Made by a program: the position numbers and the translations under genes. A model generated the notes under the pieces. The model ran no database searches. It saw nothing but the letters and a program-made list of their open reading frames with translations, and was not told the origin of the DNA. From positions 124,001-188,000 of the forward strand of contig JAUIRK010001013.1 of the NCBI GenBank assembly GCA_030549495.1: 64,000 nucleotides of DNA, written 5' to 3'. Below are positions 36,241 through 48,300 of this stretch, piece after piece. Position 1 is the first letter of the stretch. Each line of letters opens with the position of its first letter. Origin of the DNA: Nectonema munidae (Eukaryota > Nematomorpha > Nectonematoida > Nectonematidae).

Positions 36241-37060
36241 TCTTCTTTATAAAATTTTGAATTTAAGACCAAATGTGAAAAATTGACTTTTATATTTTTG
36301 TTTGATTGACAACTTAATAAAGTTCTAAATCTTTGTTTCGACTTTTTCAAAAGTTAGATTAATTTTATAGAAATTGACTTTATTGACTTTCTCGTGCTCT
36401 ACTGATAATATTCCTTTTTTTATGAAAATCAGTCAAACCTGTCAAAAAATGATTTAAATATGACAGCCCATGTCAAAATTAAATTTTTATTTATATAAAA
36501 ATTTCTTATACATCATTTTTTTATGACAATCAAAAAATTAATTTAAATTTTTACTGAAATACTTATAAGTTTTTTTACACATATATACCCAGTGTCTGCG
36601 CTACCTATATAATTTTGGGGCACGTGCCCCCCTGTATTAATCTTTGCCCCCCCCCCCCCCCCAAAATTTTTGGTTTTGCCCCATGCACTTTTTAAAGGAA
36701 AAATAAATAAGCAAAAATTGTACCCAATAATCTTATATAAATGCTGGTGTATGTGTATGTATAATATGATATTTCTATAGGTTTTTATACAGAAGTACTT
36801 CATGCTTTTCAGCAAAGTAATATAGGAAATAAATTTTTTGCAAATGTGTTTCTTTGCCCCATTTCAGCCCCCCTTGAAATTTAGCTTTACCGCGGGCACT
36901 GTATATACCATTTTCAAGTATCCCCAATTTAGTCGTGATCCTCTTTTTTTTTATTTATGAAAATCAATTAAATTTGTCAAAAATAAATTTAAACCTGTCA
37001 ATCAATGTCAAATATATATACACTTCAAAATAAATTCTACTTGCAGTATTTCTCTGGTTA
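36241..37060. repeat. Repeat related to the 4-6 kb tandem arrays, hosting a hAT MITE
   Basis: Has ATGAAAATCAGTCAAACCTG with TCAAAAAATGATTTAAATAT, and the split motif CACATATATACCC...CATTTTCAAGTA, interrupted at 36590-36901 by a hAT MITE. Related motifs occur at 4935-5030 and 34030-34070. Confidence 0.55.
36590..36901. mobile_element. hAT MITE with perfect 8-bp target duplication
   Basis: 312 bp. The left end is CAGTGTCTGCGCTACCTA. The right end, on the minus strand, is CAGTGCCCGCGGTAAAGCTA. The flanks are TATATACC on both sides (36582-36589 and 36902-36909), the 8-bp duplication typical of hAT. The interior has opposed C-rich tracts, including about 16 C near 36648. There is no coding capacity. 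Confidence 0.85.
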
Positions 37061-38013
37061 TTATTTTCTTAATTTTTTTAATAAACCAAATTTTAGTGTT
37101 AATTCACTCAAAATATTTTATTTGTCGGTAAATTAGGTTTCTCGATAGGACCTCCATAGTTTTGGCTACAAATTGGTTATCTGCGAATTACATCATTTCT
37201 TCTATACTTTATGGAGTAAGAAATTTTACCATTCATTCTATGATGTTCTTTTCTTGGTAGCTTTTTTTTAATTAGAAATTTATTGTCTTCAATCTGTGTT
37301 CGAAAATACTTTTTAAGGATTTCTTTTGAACAGATTTTGTCCCCTTTCATAGCATTCTGAATAATAAATCTTCTTGATGATCTTAGGCTTTGGTATCATG
37401 TATTTTATTATTAGATGATATGAAAAGACATTCAGTCTGAATATTTCTCAACCGATCCCAGTTCAAAACTTTTTTTCTGATGAAATCATTCGTGACGTTC
37501 ATTTTTCATTTACAAAAAGTTGTCCATCTTCTTCATCTAAAAGGTTCTTTTATTTAAATTTAAATTTAAAATTATCTTGATAGTGATTAAATCTCCACAT
37601 ATTTGTATCTGAGACAGTTTTGATAACTCTGACTTTTCCATTTAGTTTAGATACTCATTTTTTTAATTATTTCTTTTGATCACACGTTCTCTTTCATTCT
37701 ACTGTTAAATTTTAATGTTTCTTTCTCTCATATTAATCTTCAAGGATTTTATAATATGTTTTAAGTATAGTAGGTTTAGTATTAAAACATAAATTTTGAA
37801 AATATTTTTGGATATAGTTTTTAGATTGAATCTGATTGAAGCTTTCTGATATTTTCAATCACTAAATGCGGAAAAAAATGAAATAAATTCATTTAAATAT
37901 TAAAATTCTTATATTTTATTTTTTTAATTTAAAAATATTAAATATTTTTAATATTTAAAAAATTTATCTTGAAATTAATTGTAGGCTGTTCCATTTGGTC
38001 AATGATGAAGAAT
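37061..38013. other. Non-coding stretch
   Basis: AT-rich, nothing recognised. Confidence 0.4.
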
Positions 38014-38247
38014 AAAATGTACAAAAAGAGTTTTTATTTGGAACCAAAATTTTTTAATTCAAAATTATATATTTCGCTTCTTCAAAGAAGAATTCTTTGT
38101 CAAACTTGATGAAATGATGTTGGCTACTGATTGAGGATGTGTAGTATACGATAGTGTGCCTAACGTATAAATCCTCAATCAGTCGCAAAAATCAAGTTTG
38201 ATTTAAAAAATTTTGGTTCCAAATAAAAACTCTTTTTGTACATTTTT
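38014..38247. mobile_element. Inverted-repeat MITE, about 234 bp
   Basis: The left arm AAAATGTACAAAAAGAGTTT continues as TTATTTGGAACCAAAATTTT and is mirrored at the right (AAAATTTTGGTTCCAAATAA...TTTTTGTACATTTT). Inner pairs TCAAACTTGAT/ATCAAGTTTGA and ACTGATTGAGGAT/ATCCTCAATCAGT also match, so nearly the whole element can fold. Confidence 0.75.
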
Positions 38248-38780
38248 TTCTAAAAAATTAATCTTATAAATTTAAAAGGGAATGACTTAGATATAAAATT
38301 TTTGTAACTTTTTTCTTTTTACACTTTTCAAGTTTTAAAATAAGTTGATCGATTGTGAAAAAAAACTTTCTTCTTGTGAATAATAACACAAGATAATATA
38401 TAAAAACTTTTTTTAATTGGGATCTAGTTCGCATTTTATGAGCTTCTCCATCAAATAGTATAAATCATTTTGTAAAATTCAATATGACGTTGAATATAAT
38501 AATTCTTGCTGCATATTCAGAATCATCTGCATAGATCCTGATATCTGGTTTCGCTTTTCCAGGTATATAATTATCAATGGACAGAACAAACGCTAAAGTA
38601 CCCGGCACTTTATAAACTGGGGCTAGAGATCTACAGCACTCAAAGCAATACCATTGCTATACAAAGTTGCCTGAGTACTAGAAAATATAAACTTTTTGCA
38701 AGTATAATTTACATAAGCATGAAAAAAGTAATATCGAGAAGTTAAATTTAGGGTTTTAAAAAGGGTTACTATCATTTATT

Positions 38781-38916
38781 TTAACCCGTTAACGCCCATG
38801 TCGACTATAGTCGACTTTACAAAAATAAAATCGTCTGCGTTTATCAAAGCTCTTTAATACAAATCTTCTGCTTTACATTAGATATCGTCTGATTATTCAG
38901 GTCGTTAACGGGTTAA
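38781..38916. mobile_element. piggyBac-type MITE, family 1
   Basis: TTAA flanks both sides. The ends are CCCGTTAACG and CGTTAACGGG, and the body is 128 bp. A perfect 16-bp palindrome GTCGACTATAGTCGAC lies at 38800-38815. The interior is homologous, in the opposite orientation, to the element at 53093-53230. Confidence 0.8.
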
Positions 38917-38978
38917 TAAAGAATTATCTAAAGGTAATTTTGTAGAAAAAAAATAAAATAATATTTTCCATGTACAAA

Positions 38979-39348
38979 TCAATATAGATGTTTTATTTGT
39001 CTGTACTTCTGAAAAAAAATGTTCAACTGTAAACAAATAATTGGATCCAAGATAACATGATAAACGAGAAGTAGGATGCTAAAGAAAAGAGATAATGAGA
39101 ACAATGCAAAAGGGGACCAATTAGAAACGACGACCAAAAAGTGTGTTATTAATATGAGGCAGAAGACGTTAACGTAGCAAAACATGAGATAGATGTACAA
39201 CTTCAGAACTGAACTGACTTGATGGCGTTGATCTTGGTTGTAGCTGATGCAACTGGCATATAGCAAGTATGTAGACACCGTGCAAGAGAGCACAGATGGA
39301 AGCACAATGGCCCAGAAAATGTGATAGGAATTGAGTTGGTTCCAACAC
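38979..39348 (-). CDS. Flamingo-like gene, last exon (ECL2 to TM7 and tail)
   Basis: Acceptor TTTATTTAAG, phase 2. It opens with CWNQLNSYHIFWAIVLP, the CW of the second extracellular loop followed by TM5, then TM6 (YVNVFCLILITHFLVVV) and TM7 (FALFSLSLFFSILLLVYH). It ends after KYRQIKHLY with TGA. An acceptor-like TTTTTTTTCAG lies inside, just before KYRQ, so a 48-nt in-frame intron is possible. Confidence 0.8.
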
Positions 39349-42300
39349 CTTAAATAAATTAAACACCTATACATCCTATATTACTAAGAATACCCTATAT
39401 ATCAATTCCGAATATAAGCAATACAGCATGTGTACTTTACTAGCTTGCAGGGAATTTTTAATAGATAAAATATACAAATAATTACTCTGAATAAATTTTT
39501 AAAAAAATAATCACAAATTTTTATAATTATTCTAAGATGGTATTTATAATGAATTAATTTATAAATAATATACCTTTCAATAGATTATGATAATAACATG
39601 AATAAATGAACTAATAAAGGGCTTCTCAAATTTAAAAAAAAGTTCTCAATGGTTAGTCCAAATAACATTTTTGTATAATTCACTATTTGTCCGAATAATA
39701 ATCAGATACCCTTTATTTCATTTTGTGGATAAGTCATTAAACTAAATAATTGTTTTTAGGAAATTGATTGAGTTTGAAAAACCTAATCATTTTTGTTCGA
39801 AAAAGAGTATTTAAAATTCGCGAACAAAGCGTTTGCTTTTGCAAAATTTCTTAAAACACAGAACGGAAGTAAAACGAAATGTATTGATATCTAACTGTTT
39901 GTTATTTTAAAATTATTTCTCAATAGTTTATGTTAAACAAAAAATAGGAATTTTTTTGCAAATACTATTTTAACATATAAAGTTTATTTTTAAGTCTAAA
40001 TATTTCAGCTCTATTTTGAAGGATATATTTGGGTATTGTGATTTATATTTACATGGAACATTTTAGAAAATTAAGGGGTTTTATAGTATATTTTGCTTGA
40101 GAGTATAAAATAATGAAAATCTACAGTTCGCTCTTCCATGTAGGATTGTAGAATAGAGAACATGTCGCTAACGCTAAAGGAAAAAGGCATCCGAGTAGGA
40201 GGAATTTTTGAAATGGAAGTTGTTGATCGCAGGTTTTGGTGTTGCGGAGAATCGAGTACAGGAAAAAAAATTCGATCAAAGTCCAAGAAATTGTAGAATA
40301 CATGCAAAAATTTAGAACAAAGTAGACCAAGTAACATTTGATCTAAAATTTTAATTTATGCCGCATCAAATAATTTGGATATCCATGCATCTTTAAAAAT
40401 AAACAGCCTGTAGATTCCCTTTGTAAAAATATTCGATTAAAATGAAGATTACTAAGGGGGCGAAAACTTGAAAGATTAAAAAATTTATACGGAAGTCATT
40501 TTTGCACTTAAAGACCTTGATTAATTTCAAAATACTTTTCGTTTTATTTTTATTATTTTTTTTAATTATTTATTTACATATAAAATTTTACTTAAAAAAT
40601 AAATTTTTAAAGAGTTAGTGTTTTAAAATCTATTTTCTCAATTGAAAATAAATTTATAAGAAATGAATGTTTTCCGGTTTTGCAATGTCACTCACTTAAA
40701 AGTAAAAATATAATCGGTCTCTCCGTGTTCTACTTTGTAAAAGCTTTCGGGAAACTATTCTTATAAAACAAAAAAAGACTAAGAGATTTCTTCCACAATT
40801 CGTTACAATCAAAAGAAGATTTTGTGAATAGCCAAGAATTTATTCAAATGAAAATTTAATATACATAAAATATACAATTTTTAGTTTTATTTTGTTTTTT
40901 GCAATTCCATTTTGTCTTTTTGCAATTATCATTTGTCCATTTGCAATTCTCATTTGTCCAATTGCAATTCAATTTTTCTTTTGCAATTATAACTAAAGAA
41001 TCACATGTGTTTTTTAAAATAATATTTAGTCAATTATAAAGATGACACATATCAAAACAATATAAACATAGCAAAATCAAAAAATTGAATTCAGATAAAA
41101 TTGCAAAAGGACAAAATAGAATTGCAAAAAGATAAAATAGAATTAAAAAAAATGTTAGATTTTATATTTATCAACGACGAAACCTTGTTTTGTTGTCGAA
41201 GAAATCCGTCAACTCATTCACACGCCGTTTCCCTCTAAATATTTTGTCTAACTTGTCAATGAAATTAGAACAGGTTTCACAATTTGTGCACACATCTGAA
41301 TACAGTGGTAGGCCTAATACCTCCAACACTCATTTCTGTAAAATATCAAAGAAAAATTTTGCTCCTATCTTGAATCATAGAACTGTGATATAGCAGTAAG
41401 CTGAACATTTGAATCTGGGCTCCTCTGTTTGTGTGCGAAGTTGCAGAGTGAAGGAAATTTACCAAGTACACTCGAAGAAACATTACCCGTCCCTAAATAG
41501 TCATCCCAAAATGAGAGAGTTGCTTCGAATCTTGCCTGTTTCACCAGTTACTAACTGCAACCGTTTATCATGAATAATATCAAGCCAATATGATGTAATT
41601 CAAATGGGTTAAGACACTTTGGAACCCTCCTCTCTCTTGGGTACCGCCCTGCGAACACATTGGCTAACACTCTCATTTAAGTAAATTTAAGAAGAGATTA
41701 ATTCGCGAATTCGAAAAGTTTTTAATAATCCTGTAATTTAAAGATCATCCATTTTAATAATAGAGATCGAAATGGTATTAAAATTGAAAATGGGAAAATT
41801 GATCATTTTATTAACGATTCTGGTTCTGGAAGTGATTGATTGGCTGATTCTAAATATGCCACTACTTTTAGATAAAAGTAATCATTCCAACATCTCATAT
41901 AGTGAGTAATAAAGATAAAAATCTTACTTTGCCTTCACTGAAATTTAAAGCATAAAACATGGTGATTAGAAAGAAGGTGTAAGCGAGAGTATAAGCAAAT
42001 CTGCAATTATGAACAAAACAAGAGATCCGATAGAAGTAAAAGTTCATCGCCAAATCTACAGCTAGAACAAGAGTTGACGAAATGATTATGAGCAAATTTA
42101 CAAGGCTGATATCTCTTTTTTGCTTCGGATGCCCTTGGAAAAGCCCTACAATGCCTTCTTCGTTGCAAGAACAACTCAATCTGTTGAAAGAGTTTTGTTT
42201 CACATCACATACCTTTATAGAGAAGGGCATTTTAATTAGCAAGCATTTTGTATCGCGGGATACGATGATGGAATCAAAAGATATCTCCAAAGAGCACTCA

Positions 42301-45300
42301 AAGCCAATATTTTCACTGTTATCATCCAAACTTTTATTCATGGAGATCATAAACACTGGAGAAATTAAACGTAGTTTTTGAAAGCTAAATATTCATAAAT
42401 TTAAAATGAAAAAGAATAATAATGTTTCGAAACGTTCCAAAGATATAGGTAAGTTACTTTAAGAGATTTTCAAAATACGTTTGCCACCTTTGAAAGTAGA
42501 TGACAAGGACTGTTAATTGCACAGGACTATTTGTTAATGTCTTTGGTTTTGATTTGAACCAAATTTTACCTTCAAACTTATAATCAATTTCATTTGAAAC
42601 TCGCAAAATATTATTTCTATTCACAATAAATTGATGCTTAATTTCTAAAAATTTATCATCCAATAAATTTATAATAATAAAGACGGGAAGTTACCAATAT
42701 TTTCATAATTGAAATTAAAGGATCTTTTCGTTGTCTTTGCTAATACAGCATTAACAAAATTTACGAGTTTGCGAGTAGTGGCTAAGAACTCTTCCAACAA
42801 AATACATCTCCCCACACAACTTTTCACAATACTAGATTGAACAACAACAACACTCTTTAAATAATTTTTATACTTGAAAAAACATGTATCTATTCCAAAA
42901 AACTTTGTTTCTTTGGAAATGTAAAATTGTAAAGTTGTCCAAACTAGCTTGCATTCTTTAAAGGTCAAGTTTTTATTCACAAGTAAATGTTCTTTAAGTT
43001 CTTCGAGTATTATACTCATTTCTTCACAAAAATTAGAAATATTAAATTTCTCTAATTTCGACTGAGCATCAGACAAATTAACAATAACTTTGTGCGCGCA
43101 ATTTTTCTGATCTATTCTTAACCAACCAATCGAAGGAAAGCACTTCCTTGTCACGAAACCTATCAAATAAATATATTCAAATTTCAGTTCACATAAAAAG
43201 ACAAGATATATACCTGTATAATTGATAGGACAGAAGTTTCTCCTAATCCTATTGTATTTGGATCTCTTCCAATGTAATCCATTCTCTGTGATTGCAGGAC
43301 AACTATTAAAGACCTTACTACATCCTAAAGAAGTTATCTCATGGAAGTTTTCAGCACAACGATCACATTGCTGCCCTTTGAAACCAAACTTGCATGTACA
43401 CTCACCTGTTGATTTGTCGCAAATGTTGTTGATTGAACCAATCTCATGACAGACACAAGTAAGGCATTCTTCTCCACTTGCAAAGTAACCCAACTATAAA
43501 GTTGGATATATGGAATTATATTTAACCAATTAAATCTTCTTACTTTACATCTTTTCAAAGAATTTCTAAGAACATTTGTCTTAAGATTTGTGTTAGAGGC
43601 ATCTTTGGATAAGATGCTAGAATTTGTGTAACTTTCCTCTTTTTCACTTGCGAGATACAAATTAGATGATTTTGTGGCAAATAGAATGCATTCGTTCTTG
43701 TCATGTCCTAAATACAAAGTATAAATGATTTGAACACCTGATATATCAAAATCTTTTCACATAAAGCAACTATGAAATGCGTGCTGAATTTAACTCTTGT
43801 GGACCAATGTGACACCGCTGGCTGAAGTAATGAAAATAGTCTGCTTTAAATATATAAAATTCGAATGAAAAAGTGAACAGACATTAGTCTTTAAAATTTT
43901 GGTCCTGAAAGGCTTAAATGTTCCCGTTAATTCCGCTAATTCCCGCTTTAAAAAATGAATGAGAATGGGCGAATAACAAGATAGTATTTCATGAAAACAT
44001 TTCTAACTCTTGGCAATATGTGAAAGCCTACTGACGTAACCAACTGTACGACGAGCTCAGTTTGGTGGTGCCATATTACTTACTCATTTCTTCTGTTGCG
44101 AATTCAAAACAGTCTTTACATTTCAATGTAATCAGTTTTGAATTCGGGATAGAACATTTACCACACGTGGTTTTTGAACATTTTTGACAAACAATCACAC
44201 ATCTTTTTTTGAGCATTTTTTTCGTGAGACGTTATTTGAATTTCATTGTTTTTTTTTCATTTTATCCCTATAAGATTTTCTTAATTCTTCTATAAGTAAA
44301 ATCAAGAACTTTTTAAGCGATATTTTTTTTGAAACTAGCTTATAGAGAATCCAAGCATTTAACAATGAGAGGCTCAAAATATTTGCCCAAACAGCAAGCA
44401 CAGTGTGTAGAATATTTTTTCAACATCTGATCAACTATATCCACACTTATCTTGTTTTTGCTATAAAACAGTATAACATTTGATTTTTTTCTTTCATTTT
44501 CGGAAATAGAAGGAGCATTGTGCATTGATGAAATAAGATTGACGGATTTGTTATTTTAGGCTGATAATTGACAAACATACAGTTCTAATCTTTATTGAAG
44601 TAAAAACGACTTGAATTTTTTTTCCTTTTACTTGCAATATCATATCTTTTGTAATGCCTTTACGATCAGATCTGATTATAAGTAGTTTTTATTTTATTCA
44701 ACTTTTCAATCAAAGGAATACTACTAAAGAAATTATCTGCTGTTATATTGTAAGTTTTATTTTGAAATTCTTTTATTAATTACCAATATTACATCTTCTG
44801 CCAAGCCTTTTCCATCTCTGAATTTTTTCTTGACCCCAACTAAGGAATAATATTGGAAACATACTTGGCTTCACAATCAACCAATAACCAAAATTTAATT
44901 CCAAACTTATCTAGTTTATTGAGTATAAAATTAATAAAAGGGCATCTAGTTTTCAATGGCATCAGTTCCTCATCTATTGTAAGACGGAAGTTAGTTGTCT
45001 AGGAAGTCAAAATGAGTAAATTTATCAGAAATCTTAGGCGACTTTCGTGAAAATTTATCATCGAACCTCAAACATTTAAAGATGGATTTGAAAGTATTTC
45101 TTGACATTGTTTCGTTGAAAATTTTTGGTCCATAAGTTTGATTCCACAAAAAATCAAGAGAGTGTGTCTTATCGTACAAACCACGTGAATATTGTAGAAC
45201 AATAAAAGTTTCAAGCATATCAATACTGAGATTTAGATCAATTTTTTGATTGACAGCTTCTAAGTTTGTATACCTTGCTATTTATCGAAGTATCGTCTCA

Positions 45301-48300
45301 TTTACAAAAATCTTCCATGCTATGTATGGCGACTCAGCTGCTGCTTTTTTTCCAAACGAAGAAATAGAGGGAAATACTGTAAAAATGTTACTGCAGTTGG
45401 TTGGTCCTTTTTGTGTTACCATCAAAGTTCCCCATTTGTTTCCATCTTTACTTTGTATATTTGAAGAAGCAAAGGAGTCAACATTCACAAGTGAAATCAA
45501 AGAAGAAGTTGAAGAGTAGTCAGAAAAAACAGCGTTGGTATTATTTAGTGAAAATAAAGTTTGACAAGATGAAGAAGAACAGATATCATCATCATCATCA
45601 TCATCATCAGAAGTGCTCGAATACATGATAAAAGTGTCTTGAAGTTATGAATATATATTGAATAACAAAAATGGTTATAATTATTGAAACTACATTTCAA
45701 TGTGGTTAAAATGGTTATATATTTAGTTAATTCGACACTACATTGACTTTTATATATTTAAGCCTAATCGATAAAATAATTTTTCTTGATATAATAATGA
45801 TATTATTCATTTCATAAATAGTGATGGGACCAAATTTCTACTCAAAGTCGCCTCAGTCAAACAGTCGACAAAGCTCGTAAAATTTAAATTTATATATTTT
45901 TTCCCATGAAATTTTCCAATAATAACACTATAGATGAGTTATATATTATAATATTTTTATATTTTAAAAATTCTATATAAAATATAATAATTTCTATAAA
46001 AACCGTTGTAAAATGATATGCTGAAAAATATATCTTTGTGCTACTCTAATTATACCCAGCACTGTTGGCCCTCCTTGGTATGATCATTTTTTCTTAGTTT
46101 ATCCTTCCCTTCGTTTACCAATAAAAGGGACAGCTTTCAAAGGGAGATGTTCATTAGAGTGACAAATCAAAACAGTGATATAATTTGTCACTCTTAAAAT
46201 AAAGATTAAAAGAGTGACAAATCAAAAGAGTGACATCACTTGTCAGCGTAAAAAAATTTATAAGCAACAACAATATAATAATACTTTAGTCACTTTTTTG
46301 TTATGTCACTCTTTTGAATTTCCTTATATTGTGTCACTCTTTTGTTGTGTCACTCTTTTGATAATAACCCACTATATATCCCAATACCTCTATTGTTTTG
46401 ATTACAATTTCGCTATCAGCTTGAAGTCTCTACTTCATTTCTCCTATACTTTATATGGTATCTAATTTTACTCTTCATTCTAAACTGGTACTTTCATCAG
46501 AAAATCATTTTGTGCAATCCATGTTTGAAAAAACCTTTTTCAGAGAGCTGAAAATTTAAACAATTTTAGATCTTTTCTTTTTAAGAGAACCTATTTGTTG
46601 ATCTTCAGGTTCTTTTTATCAATATCATATGTTCTAGTATCAAGTGATATGAACAGATATTACTCTGGATATTAAAGGTTTAAAGATTTTTGATTCACAA
46701 TAGAGAAGCTTCTTCTTCACGGTCAAGATGTTTTTTCAAATTCTCAGTAATAGATTTTTACCCCATCTACTAGTTCATTGGGAAAAGGTGCATCTTCCGT
46801 GTAGACAAGTTACATACTTAAATCTATATAGCTCCTCATATGACTACTACATTGATAATATAAAAGCATTTTATAACGAGATATTATTTTATTTTTCACT
46901 CATTTCAATGTGCCTTCAGTTTCCTTACTTCTCTCATACTCAAATATTTGCACTATATTAAATAACGATTGTGAGAAAAAACTTGACAAATGTTTTTGGG
47001 AAAAAACTTATTTTTACCATTTCAATTGACACGTTCACCCATTTTTAGACTGTAATGGCCAAAAAGGAGCACGAAATGAAAAACATAGACGATATTGTAT
47101 TAAAAATTATTTTAAATTTGAAGAATATTTTTAGCGATAATTTTATCCTAAATCAAAATTTTAATACTGATTTCACCCTGTAACAAAAAATATTTTTAGA
47201 TTGTTTCTGTGCTATATTTTACTTTTTCTGTCTTGTTGTCGATCAAATAACTAGAAAATACTTATGTGAGATTTCAAACTTTGGTTTTCTGCACAAATTG
47301 TCGAAATAGCAATAGTGATACAACAAAGCAGAAAAAATGGTGTAGAGCCCTGGAACAAACTAAAATATCTGTCTTTAAATATATTTAAATTTCATTTTTT
47401 AATTTTGCCTAATATATATTATAATATGCTCGTTTTTTTAAAACAACTATAATTGAAAAAGTTATGTCTAATCGTCATTGTAAATATGAAAATGATTCGT
47501 TTTGTTACGTGTGCGGTGAATTTTTTGCCAAAGGAGCTAAAAAAACACTGCTTAGAAAAATGTCTACAAGGAAGCCTACTGTGCATACTTTGGAATGCCA
47601 GTAGGTGATCAGGACAAAAAGTGGGCGCCTCATGTCATCTGCGTTTACTGTCGCCGAATTCTTGAAGGTTGGTACAGAGGTGAGAAAAGAGCTATGCGTT
47701 TTGCTATACCACGCATCTGGCGTGAACCTACTGATCATCTTACAGATTGCTCCTTCTGCATGATGGATCCAACAAAAAGGAAAGAACGCGCCTCCCATTG
47801 AGTACCCTAGTATTCCTTCATCTATTGCTCCTGTTCTTCATAATACAACAGACTTGCTTGCACCAGATTCATACTTTTCATCAGATACGAGTTGCGATGA
47901 TTCAGAAGATCAGCAAAGTGCATCAAATTCTGCAAACTTTCAACATCGAAGAAAAGATGAAAGATGTCCATACTACCCAAATCAAGAGGATATCAATGAT
48001 CTCATCAGAGAAATGGCTTTGACGAAACTTAGCTATGAACTTCTTATTTCTCGACTGAAGCAATGGGAATTACTGCACAAAAGTGTTAAAATTACTTCTC
48101 AAAGGGAACGTCATCGCCAATTTTCAGTGTTTTTTAAACTAAAAGATGGATTATGTAACTGCAACGATGTAAGAGGACTTTTCAAAGCGTGTAACACATT
48201 TAACTAGCGACTCTTCATTGACAGCTCATCTAAAAGCCTTAAAGCTGTTCTTACATAACACAAATCAATGGCCATCAATTCCTCTTGCTCATCCGGTTCA

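Noticed and set aside
40071-40337. Alternative 88-codon frame over the TM3-TM4 exon
   Set aside because: It is in a different frame from the phase-matched TM3-TM4 reading, which has the conserved Cys and the expected hydrophobic segments.
45588-45628. His-rich reading on + (run of His codons)
   Set aside because: It is the antisense of the poly-Asp microsatellite in the piggyBac relic.
46064-46140. Possible mobile-element end near CACTGTTGGCCCTCCTTGG
   Set aside because: No partner end or flanking duplication was found, and the motif is too short to classify.
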